Assembly: GCA_001627925.1 (NCBI GenBank)
Contig: LUQC01000023.1
Coordinates: forward strand, 1-44,421
Source of the DNA: Rhodobacteraceae bacterium REDSEA-S34_B6
GTDB taxonomy: Bacteria > Pseudomonadota > Alphaproteobacteria > Rhodobacterales > Rhodobacteraceae
Reading direction: 5' to 3'
Length of the DNA: 44,421 nt
Part shown: positions 10,494 to 18,630 of the stretch, piece by piece
Position numbering within the stretch: the stretch's first letter is position 1
Layout of the letters: each line of letters opens with the position of its first letter
The notes under the pieces: generated by a model
Seen by the model: the letters and a program-made list of their open reading frames with translations, nothing else
Database searches by the model: none
Told to the model about the DNA's origin: nothing
Translations under genes and position numbers: made by a program

Positions 10494-11066
10494 TTATTGC
10501 CATTCTACAATTTCATCCAGATTTGGCCGAGGCCTCTCTGGGGGTGTGATAGATGGAGTACCGATGTAGATCAAGCCTGCCACAGATTCATTATCTTTAA
10601 GTCCAAGACCATTTTTTATAAATCCTTTATCATGAACGTGCCAACCTGTTAACCAGTTAGCACCCCATCCTGCAGCTGATGCTGCATTTAAGAGAGCTAG
10701 GCAAACAGCACCTGCAGAATAAGTTTGTTCAATTTTTGGTATTTTTTCAGAATGCTTTTGTACTTCAATTACAGCAACTGCCAAATGGCCATTCTCCAAT
10801 TGTTTTTTTGCTTTTAAAATTTTCTCTTCAGGAATTGACTCTTGAGAACCTATACTTTCAACGAGCGTCCCTAGCTGCGATAATTTTTTTTTGTGGAGCA
10901 CAATGAAGCGCCATGGAACTAGCTTTCCATGATCTGGAGTCCTAGCTGCTGCGCTTAATAGTTCTAGCAGTTCATCCTTTTTCGGTATTGGAGCTGAAAG
11001 AGTTTTAGCCGGTTTGGATCTCCGACTGAGCAGAAAATGCATTACTGGTTCATTACGGGAAAGCAT
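10494..11066 (-). CDS. Nitroreductase family protein (YdjA-like)
   Basis: A 190-residue FMN-dependent nitroreductase of the short YdjA type; such enzymes reduce nitro compounds or quinones with NAD(P)H, and the natural substrate is usually unknown. Family marks are the early RRS motif (LLSRRSKPAKTL), AARTPDHGKLVPWRFIVL for flavin contact, AAGWGANWLTGW in the second half, and the closing GxPxxxPPERPRP. Start MLSRNEP at 11066 is supported by AAGGA about 6 bases upstream; an internal ATG at 11042 (MHFLLSRRS) would match shorter homologues. It is transcribed with pip upstream (27 bases), which may be an operon. No signal peptide. Confidence 0.88.
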   Translation of the reverse strand: MLSRNEPVMHFLLSRRSKPAKTLSAPIPKKDELLELLSAAARTPDHGKLVPWRFIVLHKKKLSQLGTLVESIGSQESIPEEKILKAKKQLENGHLAVAVIEVQKHSEKIPKIEQTYSAGAVCLALLNAASAAGWGANWLTGWHVHDKGFIKNGLGLKDNESVAGLIYIGTPSITPPERPRPNLDEIVEWQ

Positions 11067-11093
11067 TATTATCCTTTTATCTGAAGTCTAGTT

Positions 11094-12074
11094 TCAATCG
11101 TTGATCGTTTCCGCAATCAAATCCATTATTCTAACCAACTCGGAGCTAATGGCTGGTTCTGACATCGCATGACCAGCATGGTCGACAATACGAAGATCGC
11201 AATTATCCCAACAATTCGCTAAATCCCACGCGCTTTTTGGGGGACATATCATATCAAACCGGCCTTGCACTATAAATCCCGGAATCGAACTGATAGCCTC
11301 CATGTTTTCCAAAATTTCGTTTTTGCTCTTTAGAAAACCACCATTTAAAAAATAGTGATTTTCAATTCGGGCAAATGCCCTCGCGTATGGCCCCGGCATT
11401 GACGCCGTTCTACCATTCGTTTGAAAGGATGCCAAAGCATTTTCCCAGTTCGACCACGTTTGGCCGTATTTCGTTTCCACTGATACATTGCCACAAAAAA
11501 GTCTCTTATTATAGGCGGCGATTAGATCGTGGTGTTCGTCTAGGGGAATCGGATCAGTGAATTTTTTCCATTGTTCAGGCCAGAATTTTCCAGCACCACC
11601 TCCATAAAACCAATCTAGCTCAGTGCGTGTCATCAAAAATACACCTCTTAAAACTAAATGGGTAACGGCGCTTTTGAAAGCTTGTGAGTATAGTAAAGCA
11701 AGAGTTGCTCCCCAACTTCCACCGAATACAATCCATTGGTTTATGCCTAAATGCGTACGGATTGCCTCAATATCTTGTATCAAATCCTGAGTTGTATTAT
11801 TTTCCACGCTGGCATATGGCCTCGATCTTCCACATCCGCGCTGATCAAACAGAATAACTCTGTAAATTTTTGGATCAAAATATCTACGCATTGATGGGCT
11901 ACAACCTCCACCAGGGCCACCGTGTAATACTACTACGGGTATGCCATCAGCCTTTCCGCACTGTTCAAAATAAACTTGATGACCACCATCTACATGAAGA
12001 ATTTGCTGGTCAAACGGATCAATTGTTGGATACAATTGAGCACCTGCGCTTTTATGTCCCGAGTATCTGTCCAT
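11094..12074 (-). CDS. pip: Proline iminopeptidase
   Basis: Cytoplasmic alpha/beta-hydrolase (family S33) that removes N-terminal proline from peptides. The 326-residue sequence shows the oxyanion motif HGGPGGG (51-57), DQRGCGRS, the nucleophile Ser120 in GGSWGATLAL, Asp274 in GRFDMICP and His302 in DHAGHAMSEP. The spacing of the triad matches well-studied bacterial Pip enzymes, which are about 313 residues. It sits between the nitroreductase, which follows on the same strand, and ubiG, which diverges from it with about 49 bases between starts. Nothing in its neighbourhood indicates a special substrate. Confidence 0.93.
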   Translation of the reverse strand: MDRYSGHKSAGAQLYPTIDPFDQQILHVDGGHQVYFEQCGKADGIPVVVLHGGPGGGCSPSMRRYFDPKIYRVILFDQRGCGRSRPYASVENNTTQDLIQDIEAIRTHLGINQWIVFGGSWGATLALLYSQAFKSAVTHLVLRGVFLMTRTELDWFYGGGAGKFWPEQWKKFTDPIPLDEHHDLIAAYNKRLFCGNVSVETKYGQTWSNWENALASFQTNGRTASMPGPYARAFARIENHYFLNGGFLKSKNEILENMEAISSIPGFIVQGRFDMICPPKSAWDLANCWDNCDLRIVDHAGHAMSEPAISSELVRIMDLIAETIND

Positions 12075-12123
12075 TACTTCACTATATAATTCGTAAACTA
12101 CTAAAAACCATTCGGAGATGAAA

Positions 12124-12876
12124 ATGCAAGCCTCTCAAATAAGTATTGATCCTGACGAGATAGCTAAATTCGAGGCTATGGCCGAGGAATGGTGGGATCC
12201 AAATGGTAAATTCAAGCCCCTGCATATGCTTAATCCATGCCGTTTAGATTATATAATTGCTATGATAAGAACTGAGTTTGGATGTGACCCAACAAACGCC
12301 AAGCCGTTTAATGGGCTAAGAATTCTTGATATAGGCTGTGGTGGTGGTTTGTTATGTGAGCCGATGGCTCGTCTTGGAGCAAAGGTTGTTGGTGTTGATG
12401 CGGCGGAACGAAACATTCCTGTTGCCACGGCACATGCAAAACAAAGTAATCTCAAGATTGATTACCGCCATGGAACAGCTGAAAGTTTATTGGCTGATAC
12501 CGAAAGGTTCGACGTCATATTAAATATGGAAGTTATAGAGCATGTAGCTGATCCCTCTGGTTATATAAAAACTTGTGAGGCTTTATTGAAAGACGGGGGA
12601 TTGATGGTTTGTTCAACGTTAAATCGGAATCCTAAAAGTTTCATCATGGCAATAATCGGAGCTGAGTACGTTATGCGTTGGTTGCCAAAAGGAACCCACG
12701 AATGGTCAAAATTTTTCAAGCCGCGGGAATTAGAGAATATAATCACCAAAGCAGGTTTGAAAATGGTTGATAAAAAAGGCTTTGTCTTCAATCCGATTTC
12801 TTGGCAATGGAGTATTTCTGACAAAGATCTTTCAGTAAATTATGTCACGTCGAGTGTTAAAAATAAGAACCTTTAA
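12124..12876 (+). CDS. ubiG: Ubiquinone biosynthesis O-methyltransferase
   Basis: SAM-dependent methyltransferase that carries out the two O-methylation steps of ubiquinone synthesis, at the membrane surface. The 250-residue protein has the UbiG N-terminus ([30 protein letters not shown]), the SAM motif [28 protein letters not shown], and the conserved VIEHVADP and [10 protein letters not shown] segments. The ATG at 12118 is possible, but GGAG at 12114-12117 is placed correctly (6 bases) for the ATG at 12124, so I prefer that start. It converges on petR with only 8 bases between the stops. Its product, ubiquinone, is the electron donor to the bc1 complex encoded at 15-18 kb. Confidence 0.95.
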   Translation: MQASQISIDPDEIAKFEAMAEEWWDPNGKFKPLHMLNPCRLDYIIAMIRTEFGCDPTNAKPFNGLRILDIGCGGGLLCEPMARLGAKVVGVDAAERNIPVATAHAKQSNLKIDYRHGTAESLLADTERFDVILNMEVIEHVADPSGYIKTCEALLKDGGLMVCSTLNRNPKSFIMAIIGAEYVMRWLPKGTHEWSKFFKPRELENIITKAGLKMVDKKGFVFNPISWQWSISDKDLSVNYVTSSVKNKNL

Positions 12877-12884
12877 TTCTAAAT

Positions 12885-13589
12885 TCAATCTGCCGTCAGC
12901 ATATAACCAATACCTCTAATGGTTTGAAGATATCTGGGTTCTTTAGTCTTTTTCTCTATTTTCCGCCTTAGTCTTGTAATCTGCACGTCAACGGCTCGAT
13001 CGTTCATATTTTTGCCATCATTTTGCATCGCTTTAATAAGATCAAACCTTGTAATTGGGATACCAACACTTTGGGAAAAAAATTGCATAATCTTTACCTC
13101 AGATGAAGTGAGATAGATTAATTTTCCATTATCCCATAATTCATTTCGTTCTGTATCAAAACTAACATCTCCAAATGACAAAATTGGATTATCCTTATTC
13201 CTATTTAACGAGATTTCACTGGTCCGTCTTAAGATAGCCTGTATTCTGAGGAGTAATTCCATAGGTTCAAAAGGTTTTGGTAGGTAGTCGTCTGCTCCTG
13301 CTTCAAGCCCCAGTATTCGATCTTCTGCTTCGCCTCTAGCTGTTAATAACAGAATAGGTGTTTTGTTGTTTTTTCGTAAGTCCACTGTTAACTCAATTCC
13401 GCTTTCCCCTGGCATCATTACATCAAGAATAATTAGGTCAAACTCTAGACCTAAGAGAAGGCGGCGTGCTTGTTCGGCATTATGAACAGTGGATATAAGA
13501 TAACCATTTTTGTTCAGGAATTTTTCTAAAAGATCACAAATCCTAGTATCGTCATCTACTACAAGTATGTGTTTTTTCTCTTCCTTCAT
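12885..13589 (-). CDS. petR: OmpR-family response regulator, PetR-like
   Basis: Two-component response regulator of 234 residues. The receiver domain (about 1-120) has the acidic pair DDD (12-14), phosphoacceptor Asp56 in DLIILDVMMPG, Thr83 and Lys105 (LPKPFEP). The C-terminal winged-helix DNA-binding domain ends RYLQTIRGIGYML. The gene starts directly after the stop of the MarR-type gene (TGA then ATG), so the two are translationally coupled, and the pair lies beside petABC. This matches petP-petR of Rhodobacter capsulatus, where PetR is needed for cytochrome bc1-dependent growth; the name is given by that synteny. No histidine kinase gene is nearby. No good Shine-Dalgarno was sought beyond the coupled start. 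Confidence 0.85.
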   Translation of the reverse strand: MKEEKKHILVVDDDTRICDLLEKFLNKNGYLISTVHNAEQARRLLLGLEFDLIILDVMMPGESGIELTVDLRKNNKTPILLLTARGEAEDRILGLEAGADDYLPKPFEPMELLLRIQAILRRTSEISLNRNKDNPILSFGDVSFDTERNELWDNGKLIYLTSSEVKIMQFFSQSVGIPITRFDLIKAMQNDGKNMNDRAVDVQITRLRRKIEKKTKEPRYLQTIRGIGYMLTAD

Positions 13590-14081
13590 TCAACTGCTGC
13601 GTAATTTTTTGTAAGTAACTTGAAGTTTGGAATCCATCATTGCCTCGAGAACCTTTTTGAAGCCAGTCACCGCGTCTGGTCCAACTCTGCGATATGCCTC
13701 ACGCATTCTGTGACTTTGGGCAGTAGAAAGCTGTTTTTCGAGCGATTTGCCTTTATCTGTGAGATATAAATGCCGTTCTCTTCGATCTTTTGTTCCAATT
13801 TTTAGAGTTACTAATTCATCTTGGATAAGCGTTCTTAGGACCCTGTTTAAAGATTGTTTTGTGACCCCTAATATCTTGAGTAAATTGTTAACATTGGTGC
13901 CCGGCACACGATTTATGAAATGCATCGCTCTATGATGAGCTCGCCCGTAATTATATTTTTCGAGAATCCTATCGGGGTCGGCTGTAAATCCCCGATATGC
14001 AAAAAACATAGCTTCAATACCTTGTCTCAGCTGCTCATCGGTAAGGAAAAGGAGACTTTCGCCAGTTCGATCATTTTGCAT
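13590..14081 (-). CDS. petP: MarR-family transcriptional regulator, PetP-like
   Basis: A 163-residue winged-helix regulator of MarR type. The core is GRAHHRAMHFINRVPGTNVN, then the recognition helix region ILGVTKQSLNRVLRTLIQDE, the wing with KIGTKDRRERHLYLTDKG, and a C-terminal dimerisation helix. Family members bind DNA as dimers and often respond to small ligands; the ligand here is unknown. It is the first gene of a two-gene unit with petR, whose ATG directly follows its TGA, and it diverges from ilvE and petABC across a 177-base gap. In Rhodobacter the same pair regulates the bc1 region, so control of the adjacent pet operon is a fair inference. Confidence 0.82.
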   Translation of the reverse strand: MQNDRTGESLLFLTDEQLRQGIEAMFFAYRGFTADPDRILEKYNYGRAHHRAMHFINRVPGTNVNNLLKILGVTKQSLNRVLRTLIQDELVTLKIGTKDRRERHLYLTDKGKSLEKQLSTAQSHRMREAYRRVGPDAVTGFKKVLEAMMDSKLQVTYKKLRSS

Positions 14082-14127
14082 TCGTTCAAATTACCTTTTT
14101 TAAGTCAAATATTCATTGCTATTTTAC

Positions 14128-14143
14128 GTCAGTCTTGTTGACA
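14128..14143. promoter_or_regulatory. Candidate control site between petP and ilvE
   Basis: The 177-base divergent gap contains a consensus -35 hexamer TTGACA at 14138-14143 (plus strand) but no convincing -10 at normal spacing. The hexamer overlaps a short inverted repeat, GTCA at 14128-14131 and TGAC at 14139-14142, separated by 7 bases. This could be a MarR-type operator or chance; the arms are short. Confidence 0.2.
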
Positions 14144-14258
14144 TTCCAATGCTTAACTGCTAGCGATTATCGATTTTTTTGGTATTTTATATCCGTATCG
14201 GCCCTTTAATTCTGCGGGGAGATGCAGATTTTGACTGCTTAGTTGAGAGGGAATAATT

Positions 14259-15128
14259 ATGTCAGGAAGCTACGACGACCGTGATGGCAAAATTTGGATG
14301 AATGGTAAGTTGATAGAATGGCGTGATGCAAATGTTCATATCTTAACGCATGCGATGCATTATGCTAGTTCAGTTTTTGAAGGTGAGCGCGCGTATAATG
14401 GAAAAATATTTAAAAGTGTGTCGCATTCTCAGAGACTTTTAAAATCAGCGAAAATGGTGGATTTTGAAATTCCTTATAGCATTGATGAAATTGAAAAAGC
14501 CAAATACGACGCATTACGTGCAAACAAACTAGAGGATGCCTATGTACGAGCAGTAGCTTGGCGCGGTGCCGGGGAGGATATGGGTGTTGCATCACTGCGA
14601 AATCCTGTGAATCTAGCCGTCGCGACCTGGTCTTGGGGTAATTATTACGGCGACGCTAAGATGAAAGGTGCAAAATTAGACGTGGCAAAATGGCAGCGGC
14701 CAGACCCGAAAACCGCACCCTTTGAAGCTAAGGCCGCCGGTCTCTATATGATTGCCACAATGTCCAAGCACACAGCAGAAGCTAACGGGTGTTCAGATGC
14801 CATGATGATGGATTATCGTGGCTACGTTGCAGAGGCAACTGGAGCAAATATATTTTTTGTTAAGGATGGTGAAGTTCATACTCCTACGCCAGATGCGTTC
14901 CTAAATGGATTAACACGACAAACAGTTATTGAGATGCTTACCAAAATGGGAGTCAAGGTCCATGAAAGGCATATTTTGCCGGGCGAATTGGAAGACTTCA
15001 GTCAATGTTGGTTGACTGGGTCTGCAGCTGAGATAACTCCAGTCGGGCAAATTGGTAATTATAATTTTGAGGTGGGAGAGCTTACGCAAGCAGTATCAAA
15101 AAATTACGAACAATTAGTTCGTGAATAA
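14259..15128 (+). CDS. ilvE: Branched-chain amino acid aminotransferase
   Basis: PLP enzyme that transaminates the keto acids of leucine, isoleucine and valine with glutamate. The 289-residue fold-type IV protein shows HYASSVFEGERAYNG near the N-terminus, the PLP lysine K158 in FEAKAAGLYMIATMSKH, YVAEATGANIFFV containing the conserved Glu, NGLTRQTVIEM and CWLTGSAAEITPV. The start MSGSYDDRDGKIWMNG has GAGGG about 8 bases upstream. It lies between the divergent petP-petR pair and petABC. The 165-base gap to petA suggests that petA has its own promoter. The link to bc1 genes appears to be positional rather than metabolic. Confidence 0.94.
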   Translation: MSGSYDDRDGKIWMNGKLIEWRDANVHILTHAMHYASSVFEGERAYNGKIFKSVSHSQRLLKSAKMVDFEIPYSIDEIEKAKYDALRANKLEDAYVRAVAWRGAGEDMGVASLRNPVNLAVATWSWGNYYGDAKMKGAKLDVAKWQRPDPKTAPFEAKAAGLYMIATMSKHTAEANGCSDAMMMDYRGYVAEATGANIFFVKDGEVHTPTPDAFLNGLTRQTVIEMLTKMGVKVHERHILPGELEDFSQCWLTGSAAEITPVGQIGNYNFEVGELTQAVSKNYEQLVRE

Positions 15129-15170
15129 TATATGTAATGATAGATGGAGCTCTTCACTTGCGACACAACG

Positions 15171-15234
15171 GCGCTAAATGAAAAAGTACGCGTAGGAGTG
15201 CTGGACGATCGGGTAATTGAGCGCTAAATAAAAA
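15171..15234 (+). repeat. Two-copy direct repeat upstream of petA
   Basis: GCGCTAAATGAAAA at 15171-15184 recurs as GCGCTAAATAAAAA at 15221-15234, one mismatch in 14 bases and exactly 50 bases apart. Both copies lie in the 165-base ilvE-petA gap, so they may be regulatory half-sites on about the same helix face (50 bases is near five turns). Confidence 0.45.
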
Positions 15235-15293
15235 TCGATTCTAATTTGAAGTGTTATTTTATCAATCACACTGAAACTTTATGGAGACAGCCG

Positions 15294-15854
15294 GTGTCAG
15301 ATACTCACGCAGCAGATGGTACTAGACGAGATTTCTTATATTATGCAACGGCAGGGGCTGGAGCTGTGACGGCTGCGGCGGCAGTATGGCCATTAGTAAA
15401 CCAAATGAACCCATCTGCTGACGTTAAAGCGCTCGCATCGATTAGAGTTGATGTTTCAGATGTGGAGCCAGGAACACAGTTAACTGTTAAATGGTTAGGC
15501 AAGCCAGTATTTATACGCAGACGTACTGAAGATGAAATTCAAGAAGCCCGATCCGTTTCTTTAAACGATTTGCCTGATGGTACTGCACGTAATGAAAACA
15601 TACCTGAAACAAGCGCAGCTGATGAAAATCGGTCTTTGGACGAAGCCGGTGAATGGCTTGTGATGATGGGTGTTTGTACCCATCTCGGCTGCGTTCCATT
15701 GGGGGATGGCGCTGGTGAGTTTGGTGGTTGGTTTTGTCCATGCCACGGATCTCATTACGATTCGTCGGGGCGTATTCGAAAGGGTCCGGCACCAGAGAAC
15801 TTACCTGTGCCTGTGGCCTCATTTGTTGACGAAACTACGATAAAACTTGGTTAA
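15294..15854 (+). CDS. petA: Ubiquinol-cytochrome c reductase Rieske iron-sulfur subunit
   Basis: Rieske [2Fe-2S] subunit of the cytochrome bc1 complex, carrying electrons from ubiquinol to cytochrome c1 on the periplasmic side. Near the N-terminus [10 protein letters not shown] is a Tat signal, followed by a single membrane anchor rich in Ala and Gly that is not removed. Cluster ligands are in CTHLGC and CPCHGSH, and the C-terminus is DETTIKLG as usual. The open frame extends to a TTG at 15246, but GGAG at 15283-15286 lies 7 bases before the GTG at 15294, which gives [14 protein letters not shown] and 186 residues, the family length. First gene of petABC; petB follows after 14 bases. Confidence 0.95.
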   Translation: MSDTHAADGTRRDFLYYATAGAGAVTAAAAVWPLVNQMNPSADVKALASIRVDVSDVEPGTQLTVKWLGKPVFIRRRTEDEIQEARSVSLNDLPDGTARNENIPETSAADENRSLDEAGEWLVMMGVCTHLGCVPLGDGAGEFGGWFCPCHGSHYDSSGRIRKGPAPENLPVPVASFVDETTIKLG

Positions 15855-15868
15855 AGGAATATATTGAG

Positions 15869-17227
15869 ATGGCTGGAATACCTCATGATCATTACGAACC
15901 AAAAACTAAAGGCGAAAAATGGCTAAGTAGTCGGTTGCCGATTGTTGGGTTGCTGTACGATACAATAATGATACCCACGCCAAAAAACTTGAATTGGATG
16001 TGGATCTGGGGGATCGTTTTAACCTTTTGCCTTGCCCTACAGATTATAACTGGGATTGTCTTGGTGATGCATTACACGCCACACGTGGATATGGCATTTG
16101 CTTCTGTTGAACATATCATGCGAAACGTGAATGGCGGACACATGATACGCTACCTGCATCAAAATGGTGCATCATTGTTTTTTATAGCTGTATACGCACA
16201 CATATTTAGAGGTTTGTATTATGGCTCATATAAGGCACCAAGAGAGATCACTTGGATCATTGGAATGTTAATTTACCTACTGATGATGGGCACAGCATTC
16301 ATGGGTTACGTTTTGCCATGGGGCCAAATGTCTTTCTGGGGCGCGACCGTGATTACGGGCTTATTCGGAGCAATACCTTTTATTGGCGAGCCTATTCAAA
16401 CATTGTTGTTGGGTGGACCAGCAGTTGATAACGCCACTTTGAACAGATTTTTCAGTTTGCATTATCTCTTTCCTTTTTTAATCGCTGGACTGGTCATAGT
16501 GCATATATGGGCTTTTCACACTACTGGTAATAATAATCCAACTGGCGTGGAAGTGAGAAGGACATCAAAAGCAGAAGCTGAAAAGGACACTGTTTCTTTC
16601 TGGCCCTACTTTGTGATTAAGGATTTATTTGCATTGGCAGTCCTTTTGGCAGTGTTCTTTGCAATAGTTGGGTTCATGCCGAACTATCTGGGACATCCGG
16701 ATAACTATATAGAGGCTAATCCTTTATCAACGCCTGCTCATATTGTGCCAGAATGGTATTTCTTACCCTTTTATGCAATTCTTCGAGCATTCACTGCTGA
16801 GGTGTGGGTGGTACAGTTTGCGTCATTCATGACAGGTGGAATTATTGATGCAAAATTTTTCGGAGTGCTAGCAATGTTTGGCGCTATTATTGTACTGGCT
16901 TTGGCGCCATGGCTGGATACATCAAACGTACGATCCGGCCGTTACCGACCTATGCTTAAATGGTGGTTTGGTATTCTTATTTTCGATTTCTTTGCGCTGA
17001 TGTGGCTGGGAGCAATGCCCGCTGAAGAGCCATACGCAACTTTGTCATTGATAGCTTCTGCATATTGGTTTGGTTATTTTCTGATTATATTGCCATTACT
17101 TGGTATAATAGAAAAACCAAACGCTCAGCCGACGACAATTGAGGAAGATTTTAATAATAAATATTCAAAGGATGGTGGCAATTCAGATGGTTTTTATTCG
17201 AAACCAGATGCTACCCCGGCCGAATAA
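15869..17227 (+). CDS. petB: Cytochrome b subunit of the bc1 complex
   Basis: Membrane cytochrome b with eight expected transmembrane helices, containing the low- and high-potential hemes and both quinone sites. The 452-residue sequence shows the N-terminal [11 protein letters not shown], the heme-ligand His pairs in helices B and D ([20 protein letters not shown] and [20 protein letters not shown]), [17 protein letters not shown] for the Qo site, and [15 protein letters not shown], the PEWY motif. It is a full-length proteobacterial cytochrome b, slightly long at the C-terminus. AAGGA overlaps the petA stop 10 bases before the ATG. The petB stop overlaps the first possible petC start as TAATG, indicating one transcript. 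Confidence 0.97.
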   Translation: MAGIPHDHYEPKTKGEKWLSSRLPIVGLLYDTIMIPTPKNLNWMWIWGIVLTFCLALQIITGIVLVMHYTPHVDMAFASVEHIMRNVNGGHMIRYLHQNGASLFFIAVYAHIFRGLYYGSYKAPREITWIIGMLIYLLMMGTAFMGYVLPWGQMSFWGATVITGLFGAIPFIGEPIQTLLLGGPAVDNATLNRFFSLHYLFPFLIAGLVIVHIWAFHTTGNNNPTGVEVRRTSKAEAEKDTVSFWPYFVIKDLFALAVLLAVFFAIVGFMPNYLGHPDNYIEANPLSTPAHIVPEWYFLPFYAILRAFTAEVWVVQFASFMTGGIIDAKFFGVLAMFGAIIVLALAPWLDTSNVRSGRYRPMLKWWFGILIFDFFALMWLGAMPAEEPYATLSLIASAYWFGYFLIILPLLGIIEKPNAQPTTIEEDFNNKYSKDGGNSDGFYSKPDATPAE

Positions 17228-17241
17228 TGATTGGAGACAAG

Positions 17242-18033
17242 ATGCACCTAGTTAAGTCAACTTTTGTAGCTTTGGTAGCTGGCTTCTTTTCCAGCGCTAC
17301 ATTTGGTGCTGGGGTTGGTGGTTATGTGGAAGATTTTGATTTTTCCTTCGAGGGGCCTCTTGGTACATACGACCAAACCCAGCTCCAGCGTGGGTTAAAA
17401 GTGTACACTGAAGTTTGTTCTTCGTGTCACGGGTTAAAATATGTCCCTCTAAGGACACTCGGTGATGAGGGCGGGCTAGGGTACTCTGAAGAGCAAGTTC
17501 GCGCTTACGCTGAGTACTATGAAGTATACGATGCAGAATTAGACGATTATAGGGCTGCTGTGCCGTCTGATCATTTTCCAGCTGTAGTTGACGCTGGTGC
17601 TCCAGACCTGTCACTTATGGCAAAAGCAAGGGCGGGCTTTCATGGTCCCTATGGAACCGGTCTAAGCCAATTAGTCAATGGTATGGGGGGAGCAGAGTAT
17701 ATTGCGTCTTTGTTAACTGGATATACTGGGGAAGAAAAAGAAGAGTATGGCTCCGTTTTTTATGAAAATACGGCGTATCCTGGAAAATGGATAGCTATGG
17801 CCCCACCTTTGTATGGCGAGGACGTTGACTTTGATGATGGGCACGCGAATGACTTATACAGTGAAGCAGAGGATGTTGCGGCTTTCTTGATGTGGGCTGC
17901 TGAACCTAAAATGATGGCTAGAAAACACACTGGTTTTGTGGGAGTGTTATTTTTGGTTGTTTTGTCGGTTTTACTTTATCTGACTAACAAGCGCTTATGG
18001 GCGCCTATCAAAAAGGGAAGAGTATCTACTTAA
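17242..18033 (+). CDS. petC: Cytochrome c1
   Basis: Cytochrome c1 of the bc1 complex: a periplasmic heme-c domain held by a C-terminal membrane helix. Heme attachment is CSSCH, the axial Met is in [12 protein letters not shown], and the anchor is [25 protein letters not shown] signal peptide covers [22 protein letters not shown]. An ATG at 17227 overlaps the petB stop, but GGAG lies about 6 bases before the ATG at 17242 and that start leaves a clean signal peptide, so I chose it (263 residues). The stretch between the heme site and [12 protein letters not shown] is rich in Asp, Glu and Tyr, as in other proteobacterial c1 proteins. Last gene of the operon. Confidence 0.95.
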   Translation: MHLVKSTFVALVAGFFSSATFGAGVGGYVEDFDFSFEGPLGTYDQTQLQRGLKVYTEVCSSCHGLKYVPLRTLGDEGGLGYSEEQVRAYAEYYEVYDAELDDYRAAVPSDHFPAVVDAGAPDLSLMAKARAGFHGPYGTGLSQLVNGMGGAEYIASLLTGYTGEEKEEYGSVFYENTAYPGKWIAMAPPLYGEDVDFDDGHANDLYSEAEDVAAFLMWAAEPKMMARKHTGFVGVLFLVVLSVLLYLTNKRLWAPIKKGRVST

Positions 18034-18045
18034 GTAGTATTTGGT

Positions 18046-18070
18046 CGATTAAGGCATAAAAACCTAATCG
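18046..18070. terminator. Possible bidirectional hairpin between petC and the DUF3726-like gene
   Basis: CGATTAAGG at 18046-18054 pairs with CCTAATCG at 18063-18070 with one bulged A and an A-rich 8-base loop. It lies between two convergent genes and overlaps the stop of the minus-strand gene. A 12-base perfect palindrome CTACTTAAGTAG at 18026-18037 overlaps the petC stop just before it. No strong T-run follows on either side. Confidence 0.35.
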
Positions 18071-18630
18071 TTATCTGACTGTTCAGAACCTGCACCTAGT
18101 TGTCGGCTCTCCTCCGTAGCGGGTGCGTAAACCAAATTTGACCATGCCTCAATCGCTTTCAATGTTGTTTTGTCTATTGAGATCCTCGTTACTAGGCTTT
18201 GTTTTTTATCTCTACTATCTACTATTTTGCGAAAGTAAATTTCAGTGACTTTCTTTTTAAAATATGAACGATTACCAAAGATTAAGTCACCTTCTAACTT
18301 AAATACTTCGTTTTCTAATGTTATTTCTAGCGGAGGTTTTTTAAAATCTCTATCAATAGATATTAATCCTAAGATTATAAGTGGATCGTAAAACTCACCA
18401 GCAACTTTATCAGATACTTCATAAACCCGAGTGTCGGGTATGGTCAAAATTTGGTTAATCTTGCTATTTTCGGTGTTCAACGCCTCAAGTAGAATATTCG
18501 GTGCTGGGAATTGATTTATTGCTAGTGCGAGGAGAGCATTGGATAAATCTTCACAAACTCCCCAGTGATGTCCTTTTCCTCTTAGGCTTTTTTTACAAAG
18601 TGAAACAAATTCGTTTTTTGATAAATTCAA
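18064..18630 (-). CDS. DUF3726-like protein of unknown function
   Basis: A 188-residue soluble protein with no signal peptide or membrane segment. Its N-terminus, LSKNEFVSLCKKSLRGKGHHWGVCEDLSNALLALA, resembles from memory the start of the uncharacterised DUF3726 family (SLNE...KAARGAG..WG.AEEA), so I assign it tentatively. The middle is rich in beta-strand-type sequence (DTRVYEVSDKVAGEFYDPLIILGL) and the C-terminus is acidic and Gln/Ser-rich, probably disordered. Its ATG overlaps the stop of the 569-residue gene by 4 bases (ATGA), so the two are translationally coupled and very likely act together. The function is not known to me. The family has been seen only as a predicted protein. Confidence 0.6.
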   Translation of the reverse strand: MNLSKNEFVSLCKKSLRGKGHHWGVCEDLSNALLALAINQFPAPNILLEALNTENSKINQILTIPDTRVYEVSDKVAGEFYDPLIILGLISIDRDFKKPPLEITLENEVFKLEGDLIFGNRSYFKKKVTEIYFRKIVDSRDKKQSLVTRISIDKTTLKAIEAWSNLVYAPATEESRQLGAGSEQSDND

